Shown piece by piece: positions 27,576 to 37,180 of a stretch of 64,000 nucleotides of DNA. The position numbers and the translations under genes are program-made. This DNA comes from Brevundimonas halotolerans. Lineage in GTDB: Bacteria; Pseudomonadota; Alphaproteobacteria; Caulobacterales; Caulobacteraceae. Within the stretch, counting starts at the first letter, position 1; each line of letters begins with the position of its first letter. The stretch covers positions 20,975-84,974 of the forward strand of contig NZ_QTTA01000003.1 in assembly GCF_003730275.1 (NCBI RefSeq), given 5' to 3'. The notes beneath the pieces were generated by a model. It was not told the origin of the DNA. It did no database searches and saw only the letters and a program-made list of their open reading frames with translations.

Positions 27576-27601
27576 GGCCGCCGGGTTTTCACCCGACGGC
27601 C
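27576..27601 (-). terminator. Hairpin downstream of the AI-2E permease gene
   Basis: GGCCGCCGGGT-TTTC-ACCCGACGGCC: an 11-bp stem with one mismatch, followed on the minus strand by TTAG. It lies ~120 bp beyond the permease stop and before the barrel gene's own promoter region. Likely a transcription terminator, although the T-tract is poor. Confidence 0.45.
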
Positions 27602-27618
27602 TCTGTCTGGACGAACCC

Positions 27619-27670
27619 GGGAGGGGGAGGGGTCGTCCTCGGCGCCGCAGCCGGGGGAGGGGGAGGGAGG
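27619..27670. repeat. G-rich repeated tract
   Basis: Two runs of the same GGGAGGGGGAGGG-like sequence (27619-27632 and 27653-27670) on the plus strand, separated by a GC-rich 20-bp stretch, within the 293-bp gap between the barrel gene and the permease gene. It could fold into a G-quadruplex on the plus strand. No function is shown. Confidence 0.5.
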
Positions 27671-27719
27671 CCGCGGCGGTGATGGACAGGTGGTTTCCCC
27701 CCGCCCCCCTTTCAAGCCG

Positions 27720-28862
27720 TCAGTCGTCCGAAACGGAGGCGTCCGCCTGTGGCGCGTTGACGCGGGGTGAAGGGCGTTTGCGCGACAGGGTTTCCTCGCC
27801 GTCCGGATAGGGCTCGCCATCGCCCGACATCAGGATGGCGATCCAGCGGCTGCCCTTGAACTCGGCCAGGATGGCCATCATCAGCACCGCCAGCGGCGTC
27901 GACAGGAACATGCCGATCACGCCCCACAGCTTGCCCCACAGGGCCAGCGACAGCAGGACCACCACCGGGTCGATGTTCTGATTGTCGCCCTGCATGCGCG
28001 GCTGGATCCAGTTGCCGACAATGAACAGCACGGCCTGCAGGCCGATCAACAGGATCAGCGCCGGCCAGTAGCTCTCGAACTGGACAAGGGCGAACATCGG
28101 CGGGGCCAGACCCGCGACGGCGCCGCCCAGGATCGGGATGAAGCCCACGACGAAGATGACAAAGGTCCAGAACTCGGCGTTCTGCAGGCCCACAGCCCGC
28201 ATCAGCACCCAGGCCACGGCGCAGATCATGATGCCGGTGACCGCCTGGACCCAGAGATAGCCCTCGACCCCCGACCGGATACGCTGAAACACGGCGCGGG
28301 CCTCGTGCCGGGTTTCGCGCACCGGGAACATGCCGACGATCTTGCGCTGGAAGCCCGCCTGGGCCGCGATCAGAAAGCCGAGATAGACGAGGACGAAAAA
28401 AGCGCCGCTGGCGACGTTCTGAACCTGCAGGGCGAAGTCGGCCACATAGCTGCGCAGATCGATGTCGCCGATCAGGTCCATGGCCGTCGGCGGGCTGGCC
28501 ACTCCGAACAGGCCCGCCACATCATGAATGACCTGGTCGATCCGGGGGCCGAGCCGGGTGGAAACACCGGAAGCCTCGCCGAAGAAGCCCGCCGCCCCGT
28601 CCACGATGATGGCGATGGAGGCAAAGAAGCCGAGGATCACCAGCACCAGCGCCGCCACACCGGCCATATGGTCGCTCAACACCGTATTGTCGGCCACGAA
28701 GCGCTTGATGCCGTCGATCATGATCAACAGGAAGATGGCCATGGCCAGCGGGGTCAGGATGTCCCGCAGCCAGAACAGGGCCGCACCCCCGGCCACGGCG
28801 GCCAGCAGCACCAGCGCATTGCGCGCGACAGCGGAGGTTGGAACGGCCATGGCGGACTTCAT
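27720..28862 (-). CDS. AI-2E family transporter (UPF0118 permease)
   Basis: 380 residues from ATG 28862; an in-frame ATG at 28850 ('MAVPTSAVARNALVLL') is an equally good start. About eight membrane helices: two near the N-terminus ('AAVAGGAALFWL', 'PLAMAIFLLIMIDG'), a soluble central segment, then four to five helices including 'FVIFVVGFIPILGGAVAGL'. Family signature 'GLQAVLFIVGNWIQPRMQG' precedes 'LALWGKLWGVIGMFLSTPLA'. Members export or exchange small molecules and ions; despite the name, autoinducer-2 transport is shown for few. Divergent from the DUF853 gene with 81 bp between. Confidence 0.9.
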   Translation of the reverse strand: MKSAMAVPTSAVARNALVLLAAVAGGAALFWLRDILTPLAMAIFLLIMIDGIKRFVADNTVLSDHMAGVAALVLVILGFFASIAIIVDGAAGFFGEASGVSTRLGPRIDQVIHDVAGLFGVASPPTAMDLIGDIDLRSYVADFALQVQNVASGAFFVLVYLGFLIAAQAGFQRKIVGMFPVRETRHEARAVFQRIRSGVEGYLWVQAVTGIMICAVAWVLMRAVGLQNAEFWTFVIFVVGFIPILGGAVAGLAPPMFALVQFESYWPALILLIGLQAVLFIVGNWIQPRMQGDNQNIDPVVVLLSLALWGKLWGVIGMFLSTPLAVLMMAILAEFKGSRWIAILMSGDGEPYPDGEETLSRKRPSPRVNAPQADASVSDD

Positions 28863-28943
28863 GGGCCGGTTGTCCGGCTTCCGGGCGTTCCCGTCAATCG
28901 CGGTCTGGTCTATGTCATGTGACAGACATTGCGAGGGCAGGGC

Positions 28944-30518
28944 ATGAGCGCGACGGACGGGCTGTTTCTGGGGTGGACCGAGGACGATGGCGAGGCCCAT
29001 GCCCGTCACCTGCGGTTTGATCGCGCCAATCGCCACGGGGTCATCGCGGGCGCCACCGGCACCGGCAAGACGGTGACCCTGCAGATTCTGGCGCAAGGGT
29101 TTTCCGATGCCGGCGTCCCGGTGTTCTGCGCCGATGTGAAGGGCGACCTGTCGGGCATAGCGGTCGCCGGCACCCCCAGTGAGAAGCTGGTCGCCCGGGC
29201 CGAGGGCATGCAGCTGACGCTGACGCCCCGTGCCGCGCCGACCGTCTTCTGGGACCTGTATGGCGAGGCGGGTCATCCGGTCCGCACCACCGTCAGCGAG
29301 ATCGGCCCCGTGTTGATGGCGCGCATGCTGGGCCTGAACGAGGTGCAGGAGGGCGTGCTGAGCGTGGTCTTCCATGTGGCGGACACCGAGGGCCTGCTGC
29401 TGCTGGACCTCGACGACCTGCGCGCCCTGCTGGTCCATGTGGGCGAGAATGCCGAGCGGATCGGGCGCGAGGTCGGCCATGTGGCCCCCGCCTCGATCGC
29501 CGCCATCCAGCGGTCGCTGCTGCAGCTGGAACAGGAGGGCGGCAAGGCCTTCTTCGGCGAACCGGCGCTCAGGCTCGAGGATCTGATCCGCACCAGTCTG
29601 GACGGGCGGGGACAGGTCAATGTGCTGCACGCGGCCCGGCTGATGAACAGTCCGAGGCTCTATTCCGCCTTCCTGCTGTGGCTGCTGTCAGAGCTGTTCG
29701 AGCAGCTGCCCGAGATCGGCGATCCGGAAAAGCCGCGTCTGGTGTTCTTCTTTGACGAGGCCCACCTGCTGTTCGACGACACACCCAAGGCCCTGGTCGA
29801 CAAGGTGGAACAGGTCGTGCGCCTGATCCGGTCCAAGGGGGTCGGCGTCTATTTCGTCACCCAGAACCCGGCCGACATCCCCGACAGTGTGCTCAGCCAG
29901 CTGGGCAACCGCATCCAGCATGCGCTCAGGGCCTATACGCCCTCGGAACAGAAGGGCCTGAGGGCCGCGGCGGGCAGCTTCCGGCCCAATCCGGCGTTCG
30001 ATACCAGCGAGGCCATTCCGGCGCTGGGCGTGGGTGAGGCCGTGGTCTCGACCCTCGACGAAAAGGGGGCGCCCTCGATGGTGGCCCGCACCAGGATCCG
30101 CCCGCCCGACAGTCGGCTGGGCCCCGCGACTGAGCCCGAGCGCGCCGCCGTCATGGCGGCCAGCCCCGTGCGCGGCGTCTATGACACCCCGGTCGACCGG
30201 GAGTCCGCCCACGAGATCCTGACCGCCCGTCGGGGTGAGGCGGATGCCGCCGAAGCCGAGGCCAAAGCCGCTGCGGACAAGGCCAAGGCCGATGCGCTGG
30301 CGGTGAAGGAGGCGGAAAAGGCTCGCATCGTCCGCGAGAAGGAAGAGACCCGCATCCGCCGCGAGGCCGAACGCGAGGCCCGCGCCCGCGCCCCGGCCCG
30401 CCGCTCCACCCGGGAAACCCCGCTGGAGGCCGCGACCAAGTCCGTCCTGCGCACCGCCGGCTCAACCCTGACCCGCGAAATCCTGCGCGGCGTCCTGGGC
30501 GGGATGCGGCGGCGGTGA
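28944..30518 (+). CDS. DUF853 / HerA-like P-loop ATPase
   Basis: 524 residues from ATG 28944, preceded by GCGAGGGCAGGG. Walker A 'GATGTGKT' at residues 36-43, Walker B in '[14 protein letters not shown]', and '[20 protein letters not shown]' as the sensor region, all typical of the FtsK/HerA-superfamily DUF853 group. After about residue 430 a highly charged Ala/Glu/Lys coiled coil ('[16 protein letters not shown]') leads to a basic tail. The family is widespread but its cellular role is not defined; DNA translocation is an inference from the superfamily. The stop overlaps the next gene by one base (TGATG). Confidence 0.9.
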   Translation: MSATDGLFLGWTEDDGEAHARHLRFDRANRHGVIAGATGTGKTVTLQILAQGFSDAGVPVFCADVKGDLSGIAVAGTPSEKLVARAEGMQLTLTPRAAPTVFWDLYGEAGHPVRTTVSEIGPVLMARMLGLNEVQEGVLSVVFHVADTEGLLLLDLDDLRALLVHVGENAERIGREVGHVAPASIAAIQRSLLQLEQEGGKAFFGEPALRLEDLIRTSLDGRGQVNVLHAARLMNSPRLYSAFLLWLLSELFEQLPEIGDPEKPRLVFFFDEAHLLFDDTPKALVDKVEQVVRLIRSKGVGVYFVTQNPADIPDSVLSQLGNRIQHALRAYTPSEQKGLRAAAGSFRPNPAFDTSEAIPALGVGEAVVSTLDEKGAPSMVARTRIRPPDSRLGPATEPERAAVMAASPVRGVYDTPVDRESAHEILTARRGEADAAEAEAKAAADKAKADALAVKEAEKARIVREKEETRIRREAEREARARAPARRSTRETPLEAATKSVLRTAGSTLTREILRGVLGGMRRR

Positions 30519-30976
30519 TGGAGGATTTCGTCGAACGGCACGCCGTCCTGATCGCCGCCTTCCCCGTTTTGTGGATTGGGGCCATCGTAACGGCATCCGC
30601 TGTTTTTCGCAGGCAGCGCGGCAAGCGCATCTTTGCGACGAGTCCCGACAGCTGCATCTTCGAGGAAAATCGCACGTCGGGGCGTGAGCTGGGAGGCATC
30701 CGCGCGCTAGGCGTAGCATCCAACGCACTGAAGGTCTGCGTCACCCGGGATACATTGTACGTTATGCCGTGTTTCCCGTTCTCCCTGATGTTCATGCCCG
30801 AAATCTGGGGCCTGGATCATGAGATCAAGCTGCGCCGGGTACGGACGATAGAGGAGCGATCGGGGCTGTTCGGCCGTTCCCTGGTTGTGCACCTCGCCGA
30901 TGACAAACGGATCGAACTTCGACTCCGAGACCCCGACGGCTTCCGGCACGCCATCCAGTCAGCAGGGCGAACCTAG
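30518..30976 (+). CDS. Hypothetical membrane-anchored protein
   Basis: 152 residues from ATG 30518 (a GTG at 30515 is possible). One N-terminal membrane helix 'AVLIAAFPVLWIGAIVTASA' then a basic stop-transfer 'RRQRGKR', and a cytoplasmic beta-rich domain with 'LKVCVTRDTLYVMPCFPF', 'IKLRRVRTIEERSGLFGRSL' and 'VVHLADDKRIELRLRDPDGF'. The strand pattern resembles a PH-like or GRAM-like domain, but I do not recognise a family. Base composition is visibly less GC-rich than its neighbours, which may mean later acquisition. Its stop shares CTAG with the convergent mltA stop. Confidence 0.7.
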   Translation: MEDFVERHAVLIAAFPVLWIGAIVTASAVFRRQRGKRIFATSPDSCIFEENRTSGRELGGIRALGVASNALKVCVTRDTLYVMPCFPFSLMFMPEIWGLDHEIKLRRVRTIEERSGLFGRSLVVHLADDKRIELRLRDPDGFRHAIQSAGRT

Positions 30977-32088
30977 AATCGGGGCACCAGCCGCCACATC
31001 CTGAGGGGGTGGCGGACCGCCCCGGCTTCCTGGCCCGCAGCCCCTCCCCGGCCCATATAGAGGTCGGCGCGGACCGGGCCGCGGATGGCCGAGCCGGTGT
31101 CGAGTGCCATGACCAGACCGCGATAGCTGGCGCGGGCGCCGATCAGATTGCCGCCGTCGGCCTCGATCCAGACCGGCTCGCCATAGGTCCAGTGGGAGGG
31201 ATCAACGGCAATGGCGCGACGTGCCGGCAGGGGGATGCCTGCAGCCCCCGCCGGATGGCCGCCGTCGTCGGCATCCATGCGGAAAAAGATGTAGCGGGGA
31301 TTGAGCGCCATCACCGCCCGCGCCTCGGGCCCCCGGTGGGCGGCCAGCCAGCCCCGGATGGCGTCGCCCGAGGTGCCGTTCGGTGGCAGCAGGCCCTGAT
31401 CCGCCATGGGCCGGGCGATGCCGACGAAGGGATGGCCATTGTCGGCGGCATAGGCGGCCCGGGCGCGAGATCCGTCGGCAAAGGTCAGATAGCCCGAGCC
31501 CTGGATCTGCAGGAAGAACAGGTCCTCGGCCCGCATCCAGCCGAGAATCTCATAGGATGACGCATTGGCCTCGATCGTCGCCCGGTCGTCCAGCCGGTCG
31601 CCGCGCTGCCATCCGGCGGGCCGGGCCAGCACCGGGGCGTCATAATCGGCGTCGGGGGCGCGGCGGGCCTCATATTCCGGTGCAAAATAGCTCGTCAGCA
31701 GGGCGCGGGACGGCTCCGGGGCAACAGCCTCGACCGCGACGAACCGGCGTTCCAGAAAGGCGCGGGCCTCGCTGGGCGTGGGACGCCTCGCCACAAGGGT
31801 CCGCGCCTCGGCACAAATAGCCTGCCAGATCGGGTCGCGGCGGGCGCTGCAGCCCGTCGAATAGGCGATCAGGGCTGTCAGATGGTCTTCCTGATCCCAA
31901 CCGGGCAAGGCCGCGACCGGCAGGCTTTCCGGTCTGGGAGGGGGCGGCGGATGCGGGAACTCAAACTCGCTGACCGGGGGCACCGGAAGGGGCGGCGCGG
32001 ACGGCTCGGGCGCGCTGGCACAGGCCGAGACGAGGGCGGCCAGCAGAAGGGCCGCGACCGCACCCGCCCGACCGGCCGTCGCCATCAT
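30973..32088 (-). CDS. mltA: Membrane-bound lytic murein transglycosylase A
   Basis: 371 residues from ATG 32088 (a second ATG at 32085 follows at once). Lipoprotein signal 'VAALLLAALVSAC' with Cys23, then a Pro-rich linker. The MltA domain has 'TSYFAPEYEARRAPD', 'AEDLFFLQIQGSGYL' and the 3D domain near the C-terminus with 'GLVMALDTGSAIRGPVRADL', including the catalytic Asp of the D-T-G-x-A-I-x-G motif. It cleaves peptidoglycan with formation of anhydro-muropeptides at the outer membrane. It overlaps the end of the Tim44-like gene, a pairing conserved in alphaproteobacteria. Confidence 0.93.
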   Translation of the reverse strand: MMATAGRAGAVAALLLAALVSACASAPEPSAPPLPVPPVSEFEFPHPPPPPRPESLPVAALPGWDQEDHLTALIAYSTGCSARRDPIWQAICAEARTLVARRPTPSEARAFLERRFVAVEAVAPEPSRALLTSYFAPEYEARRAPDADYDAPVLARPAGWQRGDRLDDRATIEANASSYEILGWMRAEDLFFLQIQGSGYLTFADGSRARAAYAADNGHPFVGIARPMADQGLLPPNGTSGDAIRGWLAAHRGPEARAVMALNPRYIFFRMDADDGGHPAGAAGIPLPARRAIAVDPSHWTYGEPVWIEADGGNLIGARASYRGLVMALDTGSAIRGPVRADLYMGRGGAAGQEAGAVRHPLRMWRLVPRF

Positions 32089-32720
32089 GCGGTGGCGGGC
32101 TCCACCCGGGCCAGCACCCAATTGGGATCGCTGGCGTTCAGCGGGCGCTCGAAGGTCCAGAGTTCGGCGGTGCGGCGCTCCTCGACGCGCGGCTCTGCCT
32201 CGACGGCGCTGATGGTCTGCTTCAGTTCCGACAGGAAGCGTACCTTGGCCACGGCCTTGTCGCCCTGGACCGTCGCCAGTTCCAGATCGGCGCGCGGGAC
32301 GTGGGGAAACTCGACCCGTTCCTGTTCGCCGCGGGCCTCCCGGTCGGCCATGCCGGCCTCAAACGAGGTCATGACGACCGAGGTCAGCAAAGGCTTCAGG
32401 GCCTCGCGGTCGCCTTCGGCATAGCCGCGGACGATGGTCTCATGGGCCTGACGGGCCCCGTCGAGGAAGCGGTGGGGGTCAAAGGCGGGATCGCGGGCCT
32501 TCAGACCGGCGATAGCCGCAAGGGTCGCGGAATCGAGGGCGGGTCCCGCCGCCGCCTGCCCGGCCTGCGGCGCATCGGCCGCTTCAGGCGCGCCCTTCGG
32601 CCGGGCACGGGCATCCTCTTCCGGCTGGCGGCCGACCTTCTTGCCCAGCACATTGTACAGCTGGAACAGCACCACGGCCGCGATCACGGCAAACAGGATG
32701 ATCTGGAATTGAGGATTCAC
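32085..32720 (-). CDS. Tim44/TimA-like domain protein
   Basis: 211 residues from GTG 32720. One N-terminal membrane helix 'FQIILFAVIAAVVLFQLYNV' followed by 'LGKKVGRQPEED', a Pro/Ala-rich linker, then a Tim44-like domain (residues ~80-210) with 'FDPHRFLDGARQAHETIV' and the closing 'AELWTFERPLNASDPNWVLA'. Bacterial members are membrane-anchored and related to the mitochondrial Tim44 import factor; in Caulobacter such a protein (TimA) is membrane associated but not shown to act in import. Divergent from secB, with 218 bp between, and coupled to mltA. Confidence 0.88.
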   Translation of the reverse strand: MNPQFQIILFAVIAAVVLFQLYNVLGKKVGRQPEEDARARPKGAPEAADAPQAGQAAAGPALDSATLAAIAGLKARDPAFDPHRFLDGARQAHETIVRGYAEGDREALKPLLTSVVMTSFEAGMADREARGEQERVEFPHVPRADLELATVQGDKAVAKVRFLSELKQTISAVEAEPRVEERRTAELWTFERPLNASDPNWVLARVEPATA

Positions 32721-32938
32721 GTCGGGTCCGGGTCTGGCGCCACCGAAGGTGCGGCGCTTGGCCCTGAGGATTAGGGATTGCCGGGGCCCCATGCAAGGCG
32801 GCCCGGCCTCGCGCCCCTGCACCGCTGCCCCCCGGGGGTGCGTGACATTGCCGGCCCGCGCCCGCCATGCTAGTCGCCCCGCCTTCAAGCCGCCGATGCG
32901 GCCCGAGCTCTCATCGATCCAGGAAGACCTGTCCGCGC

Positions 32939-33472
32939 ATGACCGATTCCACGCCTCCCGCCCCCAATGGCGACACCCCGAACGGCTCGACCGAAACGCC
33001 GGTGCAGCCGGGCCAGCCCGCCCTGCCGGGCTTTCGCATCATGGCCCAGTATGTGCGCGACTTCTCGTTCGAGAACCCGCGCGCGCCGGAGAGCCTGAAG
33101 GTCGAGGGTCGCCCCAATATCGATCTCGGCGTCGAGATGAACGCCCAGGGCCGTCAGGACGGCCTGTTCGAGGTGGAGCTGAAGCTGTCGGTCAAGGCCA
33201 CCAGCGAAGACAAGCCGGTGTTTCAGGTCGAGCTGGTCTATGGCGGCCTGTTCCAGCTGATGAATGTCGCGGAGAAGGACATCGAGCCGCTGCTGCTGAT
33301 CGAGTGCCCGCGCTATCTGTTCCCCTTCGCGCGCGAGACCATCGCCAAGGCGACGTCGGACGGCGGCTTCTATCCGCCCTTCCTGATGGAGCCGATCGAC
33401 TTCACCGCCATCTATACCCAGCGTCAGGCCCAGGTCGCGCGCGGCGCCTCGACCCCTCCCGGTCAGGCCTGA
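32939..33472 (+). CDS. secB: Protein-export chaperone SecB
   Basis: 177 residues from ATG 32939; the open frame upstream is not conserved. After a Pro/Thr-rich N-terminus, the SecB core begins '[20 protein letters not shown]' and ends with '[20 protein letters not shown]'. SecB keeps preproteins unfolded and passes them to SecA. The longer N- and C-termini relative to E. coli (155 residues) are usual in alphaproteobacteria. Tail-to-tail with dnaQ, 19 bp apart. Confidence 0.96.
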   Translation: MTDSTPPAPNGDTPNGSTETPVQPGQPALPGFRIMAQYVRDFSFENPRAPESLKVEGRPNIDLGVEMNAQGRQDGLFEVELKLSVKATSEDKPVFQVELVYGGLFQLMNVAEKDIEPLLLIECPRYLFPFARETIAKATSDGGFYPPFLMEPIDFTAIYTQRQAQVARGASTPPGQA

Positions 33473-33491
33473 GCCCTTCTGAACGGAGCGA

Positions 33492-34181
33492 TCAGGCCTT
33501 CAGCCAGAGCGCCTGATCCCCCAGTTCGGCGGCGACAAAGGCCGCATGCGCCTGAACCTCGGCGTCGGTCAGGCGCGGTGCAAGCGGCGTCGACCGGGAC
33601 CCGTGGCGACGGGGGCCGTCCGGTCCGCCGGTATCATCCGAGTGCGCGACCAGCTCCAGCGAGCGGGCCTTGCCGCCTTTCAGCTCCAGATAGACATCGG
33701 ACAGCAGGCGGGCATCGATCAGGGCCCCGTGCAGGCTGCGCTCGGTCAGGGAAATCTTGAACCGGCGACACAGGGCATCCAGCGAATTGGCCATGCCGGG
33801 AAAGCGCATCTGGGCCATCTGCAGGGTGTCGATCCAGCGTGCCTCCTCGATCAGCAGCTGGCCGCACAGGCCCAGTTCGTGATTGATGAAGGCCCGGTCA
33901 AAGCTGGCGTTGTGGGCAATCACCGGCGCATCACCGATGAATTCCAGCAGATCGGCCGCGACCTCGGCGAATTTCGGCGCGTCGCGCAATTTCTCGAGGG
34001 TAATGCCGTGGACGGCAATGGCGCCGGCGGGAATGTCGCGCTCGGGATGGATCAGCCGGTGAAAGGTGCGGCCGGTCGGCAGCAGGTCATCGATCTCGAT
34101 ACAGCCGACCTCGATCATCCGGTCGCCCGTCCGGGGATCAAAGCCGGTGGTTTCGGTATCTAGAACGATTTCGCGGGCCAT
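33492..34181 (-). CDS. dnaQ: DNA polymerase III epsilon subunit
   Basis: 229 residues. Starts 'MAREIVLDTETTGFDP' (ExoI motif DxE); 'VIAHNASFDRAFINHEL' is ExoII, and 'HGALIDARLLSDVYLEL' is ExoIII with the catalytic His and Asp. This is the 3'-5' proofreading exonuclease of the replicative polymerase. Terminal member of the ppsR-maf-aroE-coaE-dnaQ run moving away from the origin; 30 bp separate it from coaE. Confidence 0.97.
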   Translation of the reverse strand: MAREIVLDTETTGFDPRTGDRMIEVGCIEIDDLLPTGRTFHRLIHPERDIPAGAIAVHGITLEKLRDAPKFAEVAADLLEFIGDAPVIAHNASFDRAFINHELGLCGQLLIEEARWIDTLQMAQMRFPGMANSLDALCRRFKISLTERSLHGALIDARLLSDVYLELKGGKARSLELVAHSDDTGGPDGPRRHGSRSTPLAPRLTDAEVQAHAAFVAAELGDQALWLKA

Positions 34182-34211
34182 GGCCCTTGATGCCGCGCTT
34201 CGCCCCGGGCT

Positions 34212-34814
34212 TCAATCCGTCGAGGGTGAGGTCAGGCGGTCCATCAACAGGGCAACCTGGTCCCGGGCATGGGGAATGCCCCGGCCGGTATCGATGACGA
34301 CGTCGGCGCGGACGCGCTTTTCCGCATCCGGCACCTGGCGGGACAGGATCTGGCGGAACCGGGCCTCGGTCATGCCCGGCCGGGACAGGACGCGCCGCCG
34401 CTGCTCGGCCTCGGGGGCGCTGACCACCACCACAGCCGTGACCCCGGTCCGGTCGGCCCCGGTCTCGAACCAGAGGGGAATGTCCAGGACCACGACCGTC
34501 CGGCCCTCCTCGCGCGCCCGGGCGACAAAAGCCTCCCGGTCGGCCCGCACCAGCGGATGGACGATGGCCTCCAGCGCCGGAAAGCCTTCGGGAGTCTCCT
34601 GAAGCCGGGCCGAGAGCCGGGTCCGGTCGACGGCGCCGTCGACGACCACGCCGGGAAAAGCCGCCTCTACGGCATCCACCGCGGCGCCCCCCTTTTGATA
34701 GAGTGTGTGAACGGCGGCGTCGGCATCCCAGACGGCGGCCCCGGCTTCCTCGAACAGGCGCGCGGTCGTGCTTTTTCCCATGCCGATCGAGCCCGTCAGT
34801 ACCAGAACCTTCAT
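34212..34814 (-). CDS. coaE: Dephospho-CoA kinase
   Basis: 200 residues. P-loop 'GSIGMGKST' at residues 8-16, then '[19 protein letters not shown]' with the conserved Asp of the CoA site, and '[10 protein letters not shown]'. CoaE phosphorylates dephospho-CoA, the last step of CoA synthesis. Its ATG overlaps the aroE stop (ATGA). Confidence 0.97.
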   Translation of the reverse strand: MKVLVLTGSIGMGKSTTARLFEEAGAAVWDADAAVHTLYQKGGAAVDAVEAAFPGVVVDGAVDRTRLSARLQETPEGFPALEAIVHPLVRADREAFVARAREEGRTVVVLDIPLWFETGADRTGVTAVVVVSAPEAEQRRRVLSRPGMTEARFRQILSRQVPDAEKRVRADVVIDTGRGIPHARDQVALLMDRLTSPSTD

Positions 34815-35620
34815 GGCTGTTCTCCCAGCACCCGCAGGGCCTCGGCCCGGACATCGACGTCGGGCGGTCGGACGCCGAACAGGGTCGCAAACGACGGCTG
34901 CGCCTGGCCGATCAGCATGGCCAGTCCATCAACGACCGTGTGGCCCCGCTCCGCACCGGCCCGCAGAAAGCCGGTCATCAGGGGGCGATAGGTCATGTCC
35001 ATCAGCACGGCGTCGGGGGCGAGCGTCGTAAGGTCGAGTTCGGGCGGGACGCTCAGCGCATTGACGATGAGGGCGGCGTCAGCTGCCGCGTCACCGAGGG
35101 TCAGCCGCGCCGGGCAGTGGGGCTGGACGGCGGCGATGAGGGCCTCAGCGCGGGCAGCCGTCCGGTTCAGAACACGCACTTCGGAAAAGGTTTGGCCCAA
35201 GGCATGGACGGCGGCCCGGGCAGCACCTCCCGCACCCAGCACGACGGCGACCCGGCCCATCCCTTCCAAAGCCGTTGCCTGTTCGGTCAGCGCCGCCCTC
35301 AAGCCGTAGCCGTCGGTGCTGTCGGCCCGGAGCACCCCGACGTCCTGCCACAGCAGATTGGCCGAGCCACAGGCGCGAGCGGTCTCGCTGACCGTATCCG
35401 CCAGCCCAAGCGCGGTTTCCTTATAGGGCGCCGTGACATTGAGCCCACGAAGGGCGCTTTGCCGGACCTGCCCAACCAGGTCGCAGAACTGCGCTTCGGT
35501 CTCGGGTCCAAAGGCCGTGTAGTCGGCATCCAGACCGGCGGCCCGGATCCAGGCCCCGTGGATCACCGGACTGAGCGAATGGGCGATCGGCCAGCCCGCG
35601 ACCCCGGCCCGGATCGTCAT
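34811..35620 (-). CDS. aroE: Shikimate dehydrogenase
   Basis: 269 residues from ATG 35620, which overlaps the maf stop. Shikimate-binding '[17 protein letters not shown]' and 'LNVTAPYKE' with catalytic Lys67; NADP-binding loop '[15 protein letters not shown]' followed by 'VLNRTAARA' (the NRT/S motif giving NADP preference). Catalyses reduction of 3-dehydroshikimate in aromatic amino-acid synthesis. The open frame upstream of 35620 runs inside maf and is not used. Confidence 0.96.
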   Translation of the reverse strand: MTIRAGVAGWPIAHSLSPVIHGAWIRAAGLDADYTAFGPETEAQFCDLVGQVRQSALRGLNVTAPYKETALGLADTVSETARACGSANLLWQDVGVLRADSTDGYGLRAALTEQATALEGMGRVAVVLGAGGAARAAVHALGQTFSEVRVLNRTAARAEALIAAVQPHCPARLTLGDAAADAALIVNALSVPPELDLTTLAPDAVLMDMTYRPLMTGFLRAGAERGHTVVDGLAMLIGQAQPSFATLFGVRPPDVDVRAEALRVLGEQP

Positions 35621-36225
35621 CGGTCGATCACGCCATGATCCCGCAGGGCCTCCAGCACCGCCCACAGCGGCAGACCCAGGACGGTGAAATAGTCCCCCTC
35701 GATGCGCGCGAACAGTTGGGCCCCGGGCCCTTCCAGCCTGTAGCCCCCGACCACGCCAGTCAGGGCCGCGCCCTCGGCCTCGAGGTATGTGGCCAACCAG
35801 GCCTCCGAGAAAGCCCGCACGGTCAGAGCGGCGGTGTCAACGTGGCGCCAGACGACCGCTCCGTCCCGGGCGAGCGCCGCGCCCGAGTGCAGATGGTGGG
35901 TCCGTCCCCGGAAGCCCCGGAGACGCGCGGCAATCTCCTTCAGATCGTCTGCCTTGGAGACAATGACCCCGTCGTCCTCCAGAATCTGGTCGCCGCCCAG
36001 CACCAGCACCCCGGGGCGCATCCGGCTGACCGCGAGCGCCTTGGCCTCGGCCAGGCGCACCGCCATGTCCGCCGGCCCGAGCTGGGGATTGGCTTGCCGG
36101 AGACCCTCCTCGTCCAGCTCTGCCGGCTGGAGATCGACGGACAGGCCCACCCCGGCCATCAGGGCGCGGCGGGCGGCGCTGGCCGACGCAAGCACAAAAG
36201 GCTGACGCTGAAATCCGGCGCTCAT
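35617..36225 (-). CDS. maf: Maf-family nucleoside triphosphate pyrophosphatase
   Basis: 202 residues. Starts 'FVLASASAARRALMAGVGL', the Maf signature (S-x-S-x-R-R), with 'VLGGDQILEDDG' in the middle (GGDQ instead of GADQ/TVV) and 'GYRLEGPGAQLFARIEGDYF' plus 'VLGLPLWAV' near the C-terminus. Maf proteins hydrolyse non-canonical or pyrimidine nucleotides. Overlaps both neighbours (ppsR and aroE) by 4 bp. Confidence 0.93.
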   Translation of the reverse strand: MSAGFQRQPFVLASASAARRALMAGVGLSVDLQPAELDEEGLRQANPQLGPADMAVRLAEAKALAVSRMRPGVLVLGGDQILEDDGVIVSKADDLKEIAARLRGFRGRTHHLHSGAALARDGAVVWRHVDTAALTVRAFSEAWLATYLEAEGAALTGVVGGYRLEGPGAQLFARIEGDYFTVLGLPLWAVLEALRDHGVIDR

Positions 36226-37100
36226 GCCGGCATGCCGGGCGTGCGGCCCGCCTTGCCCGAGCGGCGCTCGCTCAGCAAATTGACGATGGCCGCGGCGGTC
36301 TCCTCGACCGAGCGGCGGGTCACGTCAATGACCGGCCAACCGCGGCGTTCGAAGGCCCGGCGCGCCTTGATCGTCTCATCGCGGACGGCGTCGTGATCGA
36401 CATAGGCCGAGCTGCGACCGGCATTCAGGCCGTCGAGGCGGTTACGCCGGATCTGCACCAGCCGGTCGGGCGAGACGGTCAGGCCGACCACCAGCGGCCC
36501 GTTCAGCTGCGTCAGACGCTCGCCATCCTCCTGACCGGGGACCAACGGCACATTGGCCGCGCGGATGCCCCGATGCGCCAGATAGATGCAGGTCGGGGTC
36601 TTGGAGGTCCGGCTGACCCCGCACAGGACGACATCCGCAGCTTCCAGCTGTTCGGTCGTGCCTTGGCCGTCGTCATGGGCCATGGCGAAGTCGAGCGCGC
36701 CGATGCGGTTGAAATAGTCGGTATCCAGGGCGTGCTGGGCCCCGACCCGGGTCGACAGCGCGGCGCCGAGATAGTGGGACAGGGCGCCGACGAGCGGATC
36801 AAGGGCGCCGATCTGGGGCATGTCCAGCGCGCGGCAGCCATCTTCGAGCTGCAGCCGCAGACCCTTGTCGACCAGGGTGTGCAGAACCACGCCCGGCGCC
36901 GCAGAGACTTCCTCGAGCACCCGCTCCATCTGTTTGGGCGAGCGGACCAGGGCATAGATGTGCTCGATCGGGATGACGCCGTCGAACCGGGCGGTGACCG
37001 CCTTGGCCATGGCATTCAGGGTCTCCCCGGTCGAATCAGAGACCAGATGGACATGGAAATAGGTGGCCAGCCGGCCGGAGCCTGAACGTGTCGGGGTCAT
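36222..37100 (-). CDS. ppsR: Pyruvate,phosphate dikinase / PEP synthase regulatory protein (DUF299)
   Basis: 292 residues. N-terminal 'YFHVHLVSDSTGETLNAMAK' and the P-loop-like 'GVSRTSKTPTCIYLAHRGI' are the DUF299 signature. These proteins phosphorylate and dephosphorylate a Thr of pyruvate,phosphate dikinase (or PEP synthase), using ADP and inorganic phosphate. It is the first gene to the left of the origin, transcribed away from it. The equivalent gene also borders Cori in Caulobacter crescentus. Confidence 0.94.
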   Translation of the reverse strand: MTPTRSGSGRLATYFHVHLVSDSTGETLNAMAKAVTARFDGVIPIEHIYALVRSPKQMERVLEEVSAAPGVVLHTLVDKGLRLQLEDGCRALDMPQIGALDPLVGALSHYLGAALSTRVGAQHALDTDYFNRIGALDFAMAHDDGQGTTEQLEAADVVLCGVSRTSKTPTCIYLAHRGIRAANVPLVPGQEDGERLTQLNGPLVVGLTVSPDRLVQIRRNRLDGLNAGRSSAYVDHDAVRDETIKARRAFERRGWPVIDVTRRSVEETAAAIVNLLSERRSGKAGRTPGMPA

Positions 37101-37150
37101 GTCCTGTCATCGTCTGAAGCGGCGCAGGCGTCAAACCCGTTCGACCCTTG

Positions 37151-37180
37151 CAGGACTCCTGCGGAGCGAATCCGGGATTC
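37151..37180. repeat. Tandem palindromes carrying GANTC sites in the origin
   Basis: CAGGA-C-TCCTG (37151-37161) and GAATCC-G-GGATTC (37168-37180) are perfect inverted repeats six bases apart. They contain three GANTC sites (GACTC 37154-37158, GAATC 37168-37172, GATTC 37176-37180), possible targets of CcrM methylase. Confidence 0.6.
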
